Source of the DNA: Dipylidium caninum
Taxonomy: Eukaryota > Platyhelminthes > Cestoda > Cyclophyllidea > Dipylidiidae
Direction of reading: 5' to 3'
Length of the DNA: 64,000 nt
Assembly (NCBI GenBank): GCA_017562135.1
Contig: QEYB01000654.1
Coordinates: 248,001-312,000, forward strand
Shown here: in pieces, positions 1-11,925 of the stretch
How positions within the stretch are numbered: position 1 is the first letter of the stretch
Layout of the letters: each line of letters opens with the position of its first letter
Notes under the pieces: generated by a model
Told to the model about the DNA's origin: nothing
The model's database searches: none
The model's input: only the letters and a program-made list of their open reading frames with translations
Made by a program: the position numbers and the translations under genes

Positions 1-416
1 ACATCAAAGATCCCTCCCTCATTAGTTCTTGTCCTCTCTTCCGACCTCGCGTCTTTTCTAATCATTCTTATCATGAGTCCAAAATGAGTGTGTTCGTTGC
101 GTTATGTTGCCATGGTGTGATATTATGGCTGGTGTTTCCGGGGTGTGTCTCATTACGACGTCCGTTGTCATTGGTTCACTTAGATGTATAACTTTGCCGT
201 AACACATTTCATCACGAAAACTCCAATTAGCAGTCTGTTTATTAGGTGGCGAAATAGCTGTCCGGCGCTTGAAGGTGCGATCCGTGTAATGCCCTACCCA
301 CTTAAATATAACCGTTGGCGTCTTTTAGGCTAGTTTTGCGTTTCAGCTGTCCACCCAGTGAAACTGTTAACTGAGGATCTCGTAGACCCACTACTTTGTG
401 GTTGCATATTTTCCAG

Positions 417-3400
417 AGCCACAGTGGGAGTGGGAACCGTCGGAGATCCTCGATCTCCAATACGTCGGCTCGGGCGCCCAGGGCTCTGTCTACAAGGCCA
501 CTTTACGGGGCCGTGTTATTGCTGTGAAAAAAGTAAGCAAACAGTCAGAGACGGAGATTCGCCACCTCCGGGGACTTTGTCATCCCAACGTTGTCCAATT
601 TCTGTACGTTCAATGCCCATTTCACATTAACTGTATGTGTTTTCATAAAATGTCCAGTCAAATTAATCAGTAGCTTCTATTCCTCAAGGGTATTTCATTC
701 CTCTTAATTACTATACTGTGTAAATTATGGCAATTTGAAGGAAAACGTGGGCTAATCTGTTACCGACACTTTACTTGGGTGTGGCAGACAGAACAGGCTC
801 TTTTTTTGGCAAAACCGACCCGTGTGCTATGGTTGTGGGAGGAGGGGAAACAGGTAAGAATGCACATGTATACGAGAAATATGGAGGCATCTCGGGGTTA
901 GATTAGACTATGGCGATTTGGACACACATTTCGTTCCCACTTTTCCTCCGCTTTCGCCAAGTTGTGTAAAATTAGTAAGTTGGGAGGCAGCCAATCAGAT
1001 GACAGACGCTGCTGTAATCTTATTGGCTGCCTTATGACCTGTCACTGTTGACAGCTTTGCATTCCCCACACGACGTGGCCGGGGGTGGAGGGCGGGCCGC
1101 GTGGGCACGGTGATATTCATGTCCTTTTCCTTTACCCGCCAGCGGAGTCTCCATTGACGGTCCGTGGTATTCCATCCTTATGGAGTATTGCCCAAATGGC
1201 ACCTTCTTCGAGATCCTCCACAACAATCTCCCCGTGAGCATTGACAATATAATTGACTGGACGCAGCAGTTGCCCAGGGCATGAATTATCTCCACAGCCA
1301 CAAGGTCGTCCATCGGGATCTCAAATCTCCGAAGTGAGTTATCCCGGTTATTCGGGAACAACTAGTAAACCAGTGGGGAATTCTTCTCCAACTGGTGGAT
1401 TTGTAAAGATTCAGGAAAAGCGGACGCTATATTTTCATTTTCTTCCTTTTTCATAACAAAATTTGCGAATATTTGACGGCCTCCAGGAAGTTATAAGTGA
1501 TGAGGGAGATTCCCGATGCTCAAACGATTTACTTCTTTGGTATTTAATCTCTTTTTAAAGCATATTAATTGGCGAGGACGGGAGGCTAAAGATATCGGAT
1601 TTTGGGGTCTCCAAGGAGTTTACCGAAAACTCCACCAAAATGTCCTTCGCGGGCACTGTCGCCTGGATGGCGCCCGAAATTATGCGTGGCGAGCCTTGCT
1701 CCTTCAAAGTCGACGTCTGGTAAGGCTGCAATTAACAACTTTTCCGTCTCCTTATGCCCAAAGTAGACAACTTGTGTATACGTGACGTTGGCTGCTTTTT
1801 TCCTCTGTTTCAGGTCCTTCGGTGTGATTGTGTGGGAAATTTTGACCTGTGAAGTCCCCTTCAACGGCGTCGACTGTGGCGCGATAATTTATGGCATCGC
1901 GAGCAACCTCTTCAGTCTGCCCATCCCAACCGCCTGTCCGACGGAGTTCCGCGTGCTCATGAAGCGATGCTGGTGAGTTACCGCCCGAGGCGACTCGTTC
2001 TGCCCCATTCAGGCCGCCTCCGAATGTCCCATTCCGCGTTCATGTGGAGCTCTGAGGCAAATCGCAGCGTCTAGTAGACTCTTTAAGCAGTATTTTTCAC
2101 ATAGTTGGGATTACGGGGAGGCCGGAGGCGCTGTCGTGTGGCTGGGGAGAAGAAAAGAGTGTGTTTTAGTGGTGTTGGCGAAGAAGGAGGCGGTTGTCGA
2201 GCTCACAGGCTTCAGGATTTGACTTTAACTACCGAGCTTTTTGAACCTCTTTGTTTTTTTTTCTTTCCTCCCCCTTGAGGTCTCCCAAACCGCGGAACCG
2301 ACCAAGTTTCCCCCAAATTCTTTCCCAACTGGAATTGGCCTGTTCTGAGTTGATTCAGTGGAAGGATGAGAATTTCACCAATCTGCGCGAATTATGGCAA
2401 GAGGAGATTCACCTCCAACTAATGGTTCGTGCGACCGCCTCTCCTTTCACCCACACTCCTCTTCCCCCACTCTCTTGGCCCCTCGATTAGGCCGAATCGG
2501 TTTTCTTATTAATCTTTTCCCTCCGAATCGCCCCCTTGTGGTCAAATAGTGGGCTCCTTTTGTGTGTAAATGCACGGAATGCGAGAAGGCAGCCTTTTAG
2601 CTCGTGGGGGAACCACTGCTGGTCTAATGTGGTCTTCTTCCTGCCCGCCTGGGGCGTAGGAACTCCTCAAGGAGGGCTCCCGTGCCCCGAAATTGGAGAT
2701 CTCCCTGATGCGCCAACGGAGGCAGGAGTTGAAGGACGCGCAGAGCATCCGCCAGAACTACGAGGAGAAGTTGCGTCGGGTGAATCAGTTGTGCAGCCAC
2801 CTGAAGGCCCTCACCGAGGAGTTGGAGCGGGAGCAGCAGAGAGTGACGCAGTAAGAAGCGACTTGCTTTAGCTGACTGCGTCTCTTTCAACCGCGGTGGC
2901 CGTTTAGTTGCCTCGTTTAGGGAGCGGAATCGCTACCGACGGCTGATATACGAGCGAAGTCGCAGTAACACGCCGTTTAGTGTGGAGAACTTTGCTAGAA
3001 AACCACCTTCCGCGAGGTCTGGTCGACGCTCCCAGTCAAGAGAGGGTCGAAAGAAGGCCGAGGAGTCGAAATTCACCTGTAAGAATTGCGGCACTGTAAA
3101 CTCGGGCAAACTGGCCGACTACGCCGCGCCTCAAGCGGCCGTGGACGCGCAGACCTCTCGACGGGGCGGCAAACAACCGGTGATGGGACACAATCCTCGC
3201 TGGCTCCGAGTTTGGTGTGCTGCCACGCGGTCCAAGTTGTTGGAGAACGCCTCGCTAATGTGAGTCCTCAGCCCCCCCCCCCCCCCGCCGCCGTGCTTCA
3301 ACCGTCTCTTCTCCCCCCCCAACCCCCCCGGCTTCCCTCGCTGCTGTCGGTCCTCGCGAGTGGCTGGCCAGGTCGACGAGGTCGAGGAGCCACTCCCCCC

Positions 3401-6400
3401 ATCCCTTTCGCTCGCCTTGAAGCCATCCTCGGTGGGGGGGGGGGGGTCTTCGGGTGGGCGGGATGCCGTTGCCGCTATTCACTCGGAAACTTGAAACGCA
3501 CGTTTTGTTAAGTCCGTTCCGCCGCCACTGGGAATTTTTGTTTATAAATTTTAGGGCTCTTCTTCTTACCCCTTTCCTAAATATTTTTCGTGTTTGTATC
3601 CCAATTTTTGCCTTATTTTTCGTCGGGACCAGAAGGAAACACATGGCGCAGCTCAACTTGGCTTTCAGCAACTCTAATGAGGCGCTTGAAAACGAAATTA
3701 CTAATTTAGGAAAAAACGAGCGTAAGAATGCTCGATGATGGTTTCAGAACTGTCCTTCTGGCAATTTGGCGTGTCGTCGAGGAGCGCAAGAGGAAGTGCG
3801 CCCCTTTTCCTGCTTCTCGGATGTCAAAAGTGATGATTTTGTGGGGTTGGACGACCGAGTTTTGCCTTTTTCTTAAGTCAGAATTGCTTTTAGATGACAA
3901 AAATATGTGACATTCACGGAAAAATGATGCCAAAAAAGGCTTTGAAGGGGCAGATAAGAAAACACCGCCAGAACACACTGCTAAGTGGAAATTTTATCAA
4001 AAGAAGTTGAGGTTATCAGGGGATGGAAGGCCCAAGGAGCGATCATCCATTCTTCCTTCCTTCCTTCCTCCCTCCTTCATTCCTTCTTTCTTTCGTGCCT
4101 TTTTTCTCTTCTTCCTTCCTACAACAGCGGCGACGTCTTTCGCCTGCCGTGAACCTATTCATGTGAGGCATGACAAAGCCGAACGACGACCACGGAGACT
4201 TTCACTTAGGGTCTTCGCACACGCTCTCCAGTGGGAGCGGCTCCTCAAAGCACCAACTGTCCATTCAAGGTGTCGGCACCGCCAAGACCTGCACGCAGAG
4301 GCGTTCGGCCACGCCACAGCCTGGTGGGGAGGAAGACGTTGCCGAAGTGAATTCCACCGACACCAAGTTCTCGTGAAAAAGAGTCTCTTTGTGTGTGTGT
4401 GTGCGCCAGAAGTGCTTTGGGCGGGAGGCTCTCTGGCCTCAGAGTGGAGTTTTTACGCTGGAAAGAGGCCTGGCACGTTTAATTCCTTTCTATTGGATTG
4501 GAAATCGTGAAAAGGGCGTATTTTTTTAGTTTGTGTTCATCACTGAACGCGAGAAGAAAGAGGGGACGAACAGTGCAAAATTTTCCCTGATCGGGTTTTT
4601 GACTTGCCGAAACATTTGTTCAAACTGAACTACAGCGGAGCTGATTAGCGAGCTTTGGACGCTTTTAAGAATTTTGCCGAGGTGCGTCGCCTCGGTACGG
4701 CGAGGAGGAGGAGGAGAGGCGGGTTTAAGGACATCGACTGTGGAATCGACCCACACACACACACCAGTGAACCGCTCGTTAAGTATACAGTGAAAGAAGA
4801 GGAAATGGGGATGAAGGCTTCGACCGACGGACAGACGACCGAGCGTTTCACGAGGAAGTGTGCCGCCTCCTTCGCCTCCCACGAACGCATGCCGCTTTGT
4901 TAAGCCGAAATGCTTGCGGCCACCGTGTGGTGGAAGGACTTGACATCCACTACTGCGTCTCCACGACGACCAGACTTTTCAATCGACCACAGACGAATTT
5001 ACCCTCGACAGAGTGAAATCAGCACTGGTCCACGTTTCGTGGTCGAGCGATTATCGCCTGGCGCAAGCAGGCGAAGTATTTTTGCACTCTAAAAATAAGT
5101 ATTTTTTGCAGTCGTTGACATCGGAATGAAAGGCACGACGTGGGCGGAGGCGAAGGTAGCCACGACTCGGGGAATGCGAGGAGCGGAGCGGAGCGGAGGA
5201 GATGCGCTGCAAGCTCTGCCGTGAGTTGCCACGGCGACAGACTCACCCTGAGGAGAGAAAGAGGGCTGGCGACGAGCGGCCTGACGGCGAGGGGAGCGCC
5301 GGACTGAAGCCTCCTCAGAAGGGGCACCGAGTTGACAGCAGACTCCCGCCCAGTCGGCGTGGCGAGGGCGTCTCCGAGGTCGTCCAGCAGCAGCTGACTC
5401 AATTCCATCCGAAGAACACGCAAGTCGACGCCGCTCTCGCCGTGAAGACTGCAGAAGGCGAGGAGGCTCTGCACCACTTCCATATTCGTCTGCGAAAACC
5501 CCAAAGTAGTTGGACGGTGGCAGAAAGAAAAAGAAGCTTATGCGGTGGAGGCAGAGGGGGAGGAGGAGGAGAAGGAGGAAGAGAGGTGAAGAAGCAAGAG
5601 GAGATTTTTTTGCCGTCGAGGGGATGTCGACGAGGGGGCGGTGGAGGGGGGCGGTGAGCGGGGGGGGGACAGTCAAGCGAAGTGAGTAAGGGGAACCACC
5701 TACGGGCAGCGACAGGCAGCGGCGACTGTCACACGTCCCCGCGCGGTCTGTCGGGGTCTGCGGAAGGCGAGCGGCCGACTCCGCCTCCTCCTCCGCCTCG
5801 TCGGTTGCGCTTAAGACGAAGCCCCCGCGATCTCCCCGTCCGTGGTAATAATTGAGTGGAAGCAGCGACTCGGCATTGCCATTCGCCTCGACTGGAATGG
5901 AATGGAGGAAAGGTCAGTGGAGACACGGCAAAGGAGAAGAAGAAGAAGAAGAAGTGTAATTGCAGGAGGGGAGGAGAAAAGGAGGCGGAGGAGGCGAGGA
6001 AGAGGAGGCAGAAGAAGAGGAGAAGAGTAAGAAAAAGAGGGAGAAGGAGAAGAGGAAGGACTCACGATGGCGATGAGATATGCACAAATTTTGGTCAGAC
6101 GAGGCGGAAGACGCAATCTTCTGGACCACCACAATCTCATTTTTAATCCACGTCCAAAGGAGCCTCTTCAGACGATTCCCCTCGGCCTAAAAATGCCTCG
6201 TTCGACTGAAAAACTTACAGAGGCGCTCAGAACCATGGCGCAGACTTCATGGGGTTAATTAAAAGTCTTGAATTGTTTACTAACTCTAAAAATAAATCCT
6301 TTTATTGCTACAAAAGGGAGGCATGACCTGCGCAGTTGTTGGCAGAAAGTCTACGGTGCCGACGGAAGTTCGTACGAGTGCACAATTTCGCTGTTTCATT

Positions 6401-8885
6401 CTCTTCTTCATAGTCAGCGCTCGTTTCATAGTTTCCTCGCTGATAATTGGCCATTCTTCCTCCCCCGCCCGCCCGAGCCCCCTCTCGTGGGTTCTTTCTC
6501 CCCCTTTCCCAGCCTCGCATCTCTCCTCCGCGTCTCCATCGTCGGTTGCCGCTTTCACGAAGTGGGCAGGCGAATGGGGCTTACAACCACGGCGCATACC
6601 TCCCCCTCGGGGAAAATAAAAGGCCTCAAATTGCTTACTAATCCAAGAAATGCATATTAATATTTTGAAAAAGTCAGGCAATCGTTGGCAGAAAGTCTAC
6701 GAGCCCAATGGAAGTTCTTCCCACTTAACACGACAATTAACATGCAAAATTGCACTCTTCATTCTCTCCTTTTACTCGACGCCTCTTTTATAATTTCCAA
6801 GCAGATAGAAGAGCCCCACCGCGGGGAGGCCTCCTCCTCCTTTCTCCCCTCTCCGACGCTGGCGATGCCCGTCGGCGGGGTGGCCGGCCGGGCGCTCGCA
6901 GCCCCCAACTGGCGGCGGCGCTTTCGGGCCAAGTCGCCTTGCCCGTCCGCCGGGGGACGAGGCAGCCCGTCAGAACGCCTTTTCTCCAATTAGAAATTCA
7001 TTTTCCATAGCAAATGCAACAAAATAACAGCCATAATGGCGCTGTAAACGCCTTTGAATCGCTTATTTAACCTCAAAACATCAGGCAATTAATTGCTCGA
7101 TCGTTGGCAAAAAAAATCGAGCTTTTTCTCTTTTCTACTCACCCATTTAACGCCCATTTCATAGTTTCCGGTGAAATAATTTCCATTTTTAGGAGGGTCA
7201 AGTTGAGAGGCTTCGCCAGTGTGGGTGACATCCACTCGGAGGATCAGGAGAAGAAGGCCGGAGTCTGTTGCAAATCGGCTATCGTCCCCTCCGCGGCGGC
7301 CGAGGCCGAGACGGCCACTCCGGCCGCGGTGTTGTCCACCGCGGACCCCGTGCAACGGGCCGAAGACTCCTCGGAGCCGGCGAGAAAATCCGCCGCCTCG
7401 GAGGGGAAAAGCGACGACGAGGTAGTCCACACTGTCTAGTCTAAGTGTCTTTGCTTGTCCTGCGACTCCCACCGCCTCTCACCCTCCTCCCCTTCTCCTC
7501 CAGGCGCCTCCAGCCCCGACGGAGTTCGCCGCCGCGCCGGACAACTCTTGTCCGGCCGCACAAAGCCCTGTCAAAGTGGCGGCGTTGCGACGAAGTTCGT
7601 GGAGTTCGACTAATTTCACGCCTGACACTTCGCAGCCGCACAAATCGCCCACCTTGGAGAATTTACGCTTGAGTATGTTTTTTGAGAAGCAGGAAAACAA
7701 TTTGAACGAGTGTGAACAGAGTCTCTCGGTGTCGTCCTCCCTCTCCTCCGATAGTGGCGGTTTCAATGGGAGCAAAGCCACGGTGATATTCCAGCGGCTC
7801 AACTCTCGCCCTCAATCCGGTGACACGTGGGTTGCCTCCTTTAGAGGGGTTTGGGGCTGGGGGGGGGGGAATAAAAAATGTTCTTTTTCCTTTTTCTCTG
7901 GAAAAGGAGGATTTTCCTGTTGTGAATTAGGTGTCACACCGGACGGAGGAGGGCTCTGCTCCCCCCGCGCGGCGTGTCAATCGAGAGGTTGCAGCAATTT
8001 GGCGGTGGCGGCTTGAAGACCGAGCTGCCCTGTCCACCGTGTCTGCCCTCGGCGCAGGGGCCGACGCTGAGTGTGTCGCATCGCTCCTCGCCCCGGCTCC
8101 GTCAGCACCCGGGCCGACGGCGTTGCCATCCGCCGCCATCCCCGCTGCCGGAGCGTCTCCTTCCGCCGCCCGCCGTGGCGACCGCCTCGGCGACGCCCAG
8201 CACCACCTCGCACTCCGCGGCTGTGGGCCTCTCCGTGGACACCAACACGGTCTATTCGTCGTTGTCGACCTCGCCCAGCCTCACCACCTCCCAGATGCGA
8301 CGTGTGAGTGCTGGAAAGTTCTCAACTCCCACCTTTTTTTCTTCTTTAGCCTATTTTCACGAGCATTGCATGTGTGTGGTTGTTTGTCGGAACCAGAGCA
8401 TAGAGAAGTTGGCGATGGAATTGACGGACCACATCGCGGACAGCCTGTCGGAGAAAGAGCGGCGTGTCGACGTGATCGAGCGCCAACTCCTGAAAGCCGC
8501 CTCCGATCGACAACGCTGCCTACCCGTGCACAGTGTAGCCCTCTTCAACGGAGGCCGAACTGACGACGACGACGACGGCTGCAACGCCGTCGGTCGAGAG
8601 TTGGGAAAGGCAGAAGACGGCGTTCCACCAGCCTTCCACGTCGCCACCGGTGGCGGCGGTGGTGCAGCAGAGGCCTTCGGCTTCGAGAAGCCCTGGCTCA
8701 GCGCCGCCGATCTCATCTCCAAGAGCAATGGCGCCTCCATGGACACTTCCAGCATCTTGGATGTAAGTGAACTCGTCCAAGGGACGCTAAAGACTGCCAC
8801 TTTACTCCCACGCTGCCCACTTCTTTTTTTTCTTTTCTTCTAGACCGAGTCCATACCAACAGATTCAGATACAGATGTTCATTAA
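417..8885 (+). CDS. MAP3K12/13-type (DLK/LZK, Wallenda) mixed-lineage kinase, 5' partial, one frameshift
   Basis: A dual-leucine-zipper-type MAP kinase kinase kinase that in animals phosphorylates MKK4/7 upstream of JNK or p38 in axon injury signalling. Fourteen exons join in phase: 417-603, 1143-1333, 1561-1719, 1814-1972, 2280-2424, 2660-2850, 2921-3259, 3633-3721, 4168-4372, 7193-7421, 7504-7826, 7931-8303, 8397-8762, 8844-8885. About 999 residues are visible and the start lies upstream. Visible residues: [14 protein letters not shown] with glycine loop 18-23, catalytic Lys38, HRDLKSPN 120-127, DFG 140-142, APE 164-166. A Glu/Arg-rich coiled coil (the zipper region) is in exons 5-6. The tail is long, Ser/Thr/Pro-rich, with a coiled piece at 8397-8480, ending TDSDTDVH. 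Exon 2 lacks one base near 1270, so the kinase frame is broken as assembled. The family is certain; DLK versus LZK is not, since flatworms probably have one ancestral form. Confidence 0.9.
1143..1333 (+). other. DLK kinase exon 2 containing a one-base deletion
   Basis: The exon encodes the hinge and catalytic-loop segment. It reads [16 protein letters not shown] and continues to DWTQQ in one frame, then resumes as [20 protein letters not shown] in the next frame. The switch falls at 1267-1272, where one base is missing before the AQG codons. Excising the internal gtgagc...cag stretch (33 or 36 nt) does not repair the frame because both lengths are multiples of three. Splice sites at both ends are good and neighbouring exons are open, so an assembly error is more likely than pseudogenisation. 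Confidence 0.8.
4900..6236 (-). pseudogene. DMXL/Rabconnectin-3 alpha fragment nested antisense in the DLK intron
   Basis: Five minus-strand blocks join in phase with GT-AG borders: 6236-6219, 6186-6066, 5891-5704, 5489-5247 and 4974-4900. The conceptual peptide has [13 protein letters not shown], then [12 protein letters not shown] followed by [12 protein letters not shown], then [15 protein letters not shown]. From memory these match, in order, one internal stretch of DMXL1/2 (a WLEKEI-like segment, YCSLHG, VRMELLLLL, DVKVHTLHTLAASLS). DMXL proteins are WD-repeat proteins of about 3,000 residues that help assemble V-ATPase. Only about 215 residues are present and a TAA at 4902-4900 ends the frame where family members continue. 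No further DMXL exons are seen either side, so this is a truncated copy rather than a whole nested gene. The family call is from memory; an alignment would settle it. Confidence 0.6.
5536..6060. repeat. Long polypurine/polypyrimidine tracts
   Basis: Two GA/GAA/GGA-rich runs (about 5525-5660 and 5930-6060) form near-continuous purine strands. On the minus strand they are the polypyrimidine stretches before the acceptors of the DMXL-like blocks starting at 5489 and 5891. They create long spurious ORFs rich in Arg/Lys/Glu. Such tracts can form triplex DNA. Confidence 0.7.
6210..7185. repeat. Degenerate tandem repeat (three units, ~370-420 bp) beside the DMXL fragment
   Basis: Three diverged units recur, with landmarks near 6263, 6633 and 7053: a gaattgtttactaac / aaattgcttactaatcc / gaatcgcttatttaacctc motif, then a (t)cgttggcagaaagtctac-like motif at about 6345, 6683 and 7102, then a cattctcttc...catagtttcc block. 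On the minus strand the left end of unit 1 contains the first DMXL block (GCC ATG GTT CTG AGC GCC), and unit 2 (about 6575-6595) has the matching GCC GTG GTT GTA AGC CCC without a working donor. The repeat therefore looks like tandem duplication of a DMXL intron-exon piece followed by decay. Unit borders are approximate. Confidence 0.5.
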
Positions 8886-11134
8886 CTTATGTTGCCTTCG
8901 AGCTTATTTCGCCGTAATTTCCCCCCCCCCCCACCCGCCTCCGTATCCTTCCCCTCCCCCTCCCCCCACCGCAGTTATTTATTCACTCCTTCTTTTTTGT
9001 TCACCTGTACAATTTTTCGCCATAACTCCCGCCTGTAATCACTTTGCTCAATGACATCCGCTAATTTGAGTAGGTAGATGCCTTGTCAGGTGGCCTGAAC
9101 CAGTCACTTCACGCACAAATTGACTATTTATGCATTTATTTTACCTAACATGAGCCCTCTGTCTTTCCACACTTCATATTTAACACGAGCGCACGGCACA
9201 CGCCCCTCCGAGACCTGCGTGTCCTCGCTCGACATCATGTACATTCTCTCATACACACGCTGACTCTCCTCACCCAACTTTGTTGCCTCCACCAAGTCGG
9301 TCGGGGGGAGGCGGCGGAGCGGAGGAAAGGGATTATCTGTATCGCCTAGGTGTTTTTGACATCCTATCGAGCCACCCCGATCACATAGGGTTAGAGTTTT
9401 TTTTGTTGTTTCTGGTCCATCCCCGAGAGGGGACAGAATGTTGTCGAGGTGTAAATCCTCAAGGCGTAAGACGGTGGGATAGCTGATCTTTCGATTTATT
9501 TTTCTTATTTACTCGTGACGATTTGAATCGGGAAACCTCCGAGTCGGCGAGTCGAAAAAATGGGCTCCCGGGGGTGGCGGTGGGGGGAAGTGGAAAAAGA
9601 AGTGATTTGTGTGACAATTTTTCCTTTAATTTGTGATAGGCCTAGGGAACCCCGTCTAAAATAACCGGCTCATGGGTGGGAATTCCGCCCGACAACACTT
9701 CAGGTCTGGTGGTGTACTGCCGTAGGGGGGAGGCGGTGGGAGGGTTGATTCATTGAAGTTGTAAATAAAGCCGTATTTCTGAAGTTTTTCGATGTCTCTC
9801 GGACCTAGGTCGTGACGTGGAGGCTTAAACAGATTAACAGCTCGTCCGAATGCCTTTCGCGACCCTCTGTGCTGTGTGAGAGCATCAAACCAAACAACCC
9901 TGATCACTGCGTACTCGAGGAGGGAAAAAAAACTGCGATTCAGTTGAGTGCGCCTGTGAGAGAGCAACGCTCGTGACATCATATTTGAAAAGGTGGAATT
10001 TGTTTTCTTAAAAAAGGGCATATAGAGGACCACCATGCCATAAATCTCACATATGAAGTGCAGCCTGAGTCAAGAAGATAAATTGAGACTTGATGGAAAG
10101 TGGCCATTTCGGTGTGGGGGGGTCAAATCGCACGCTCGTTGAATCACACCATAAGTGTTTATTATTTACTTGGGGCGGCACAACAGAATAGCTTTACCTA
10201 AGGTCATAGCTTCACTTAACGGATCCACGTACACTTGGGTGAGACAAACGCCTGGGCGTGTATATTTATTTACTTGTTGTGATTGTACTGAGGCGGAGGC
10301 TGCGTCATGGTGTGTTTGGCGAATCTAACGACCGCTTTCGTATCAGTTTACTAAAGCCCGTGAGGGATGTTTACCATTGTAGTACAACACTCAAACTAAC
10401 ATGGATACGCAATATAGTACCGTCAAAAATGGAAGGGAGAAGAGGGGAGAGGAACAGCTAATTTGTACGTAATGCGAGGGCTCCCTGCTGAAGGTCTTGC
10501 GAGATTAATTCTTCGTGCAATGTGGGTCCGCGAAAAAGAACCTTTAAAAAAAGGGAAGAATTTAGTCCTTACATGATCTTTATATTTACAACGACTTGAA
10601 ATGCTTGCAAATTTTCCAACTGGAAATACAAAGCTGAATCCAAGTCGCACTCAATCACATAAAAATATATTTCTATAAAAATTTGTAGTTTTAAATTCGG
10701 TATTTTAGTTTGAATAATTTTTACCTACGGTTTTGTACAACCACTCAGTGGTTTGGTTTGTTTTTTCGGCGGGATCTCGCGCTTGACTTGAAGGTTGATA
10801 CAGTTGAGTCGTAGGTTGATTTAGTACGGTTGTTGCATTATTCTAATGAAGTTAGCGAAATAAATACTGCTATTCGGCAGTTATGCCGAAGTAACCAGTT
10901 CCTCATCGCTGCGAAGATCGCGCGTTCATTAAAAGCGCTATATAAAATGAAATAGTTGATATGTCTTGCAGATAACCACGTAGATGCTCGTTTATATAAC
11001 ATCCTATGATTGGTTCGTCTTTCAAATTCATGTTGGTATCTTATCGACTTGCTTCTTGCTTGCAATACTTATCTTTAATTATTTTCAAACAGCTGATATG
11101 TGTCGTGTTAAAATTTTCAGAAATATTTTGATGC
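8886..11134. other. Intergenic; no supported gene
   Basis: This stretch follows the DLK stop and contains a C-rich run (about 8921-8970) and an AATAAA at about 9763 that could be a polyadenylation signal. On the minus strand 10036-9656 is an open 126-codon frame with a Pro run (near STLPPPPP); I do not recognise it and no splice partners were found, so it is not called as a gene. The rest, 10050-11130, is AT-rich with nothing recognisable. Confidence 0.4.
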
Positions 11135-11925
11135 ATGACCGAAGAAACATGGATTTTATTCCAATGCCGTCGACCGAAGGGCTATGGGACCCTTCGTGAA
11201 GGACAATATGAGGAGTCGAATAAGGCTATTGCCGAATATGTTGTCCAGTCTGGAGATACCCTTGCTTCCATTGCTGTGAAAAATGACACATCATTAAGTC
11301 TCTGACTGTTATACTTTAATTCATGATTGGTTATTCTAAGTATTTATAGTGTCAAAGCGTAGCACCTATGCATTTTTTGGTACTCGATATGCTTCCCTGG
11401 TGTACACAAAAATATGATGCATTTTCGCGCATATTACAGATTAGTCAAATAAAACATATGAATCGCATGTTACTTAGTGGCGACAATCATATTATTCCTG
11501 GAACTGTTTTACGGATTCCTGTTCTACCAAACTCCATAGTCAATGAGTCAGCCCCGTCAGAAGCCTCCGACAACACGTATGTTATTGTATCTGCATTTCA
11601 TCAACGAACCGATTTTTTCACTCTATTCCCTACGCACTGTTATGCGTATTGCTTCATTTTTTCACAGTGATTTAAATTTAAGAAAGTCTTTTTGCCCATT
11701 AAAGGACGGTTAATATCAAACTAACTACTGTTTTATTGTGCTTTGTAAAGTGTTGGTGTCAACCCCAAAGTCCCTCACAAACAATCGGACAACTTCAGTG
11801 AGGCAGAAGATCCAAGGCTCATGATGATAAATCCTCCCGTGCGGACTATAACCCCGGATCAACATCTGTATCGTACTCCTTCCCCTTCCACAAGTGTTAT
11901 GCTTGGCAATGTCCGAAGATTGTGA
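11135..11925 (+). CDS. LysM-domain protein (LYSMD1/2-like), unresolved exon junction
   Basis: Small LysM protein of the animal LYSMD family, whose cellular role is poorly known. Exon 1 from ATG 11135 reads through RRPKGYGTLREG to the LysM start EYVVQSGDTLASIAVKND. Exon 2 (11440-11576) gives SQIKHMNRMLLSGDN and PGTVLRIPVLP, completing the LysM fold (compare QIKRVNKL...LNIPV in LYSMD2). Exon 3 (11751-11925) adds a Pro/Ser tail ending VMLGNVRRL-stop and joins exon 2 in phase. The exon 1-2 junction is odd: the only nearby GT (11298) leaves phase 1 while exon 2 needs phase 0, and TTAAGTC/ATTAGTC repeats flank the gap. A small indel or unusual splice site is likely. The start is the first in-frame ATG after an acceptor-like ttttcag. 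Confidence 0.7.

Noticed and set aside
1229..1269. 36-nt intron inside DLK exon 2 as an explanation of the frame break
   Set aside because: It has GT...AG ends, but its length is a multiple of three so the downstream frame stays wrong, and the removed codons ([12 protein letters not shown]) are conserved.
4391..4402. GT and CA microsatellites (also 16980-17000, 37640-37660, 45780-45830)
   Set aside because: Ordinary simple repeats in introns or spacers with no further signal.
9656..10036. 126-codon minus-strand open frame after the DLK gene
   Set aside because: No family recognised, no splice partners, Pro run at the end; kept only as a note in the intergenic entry.
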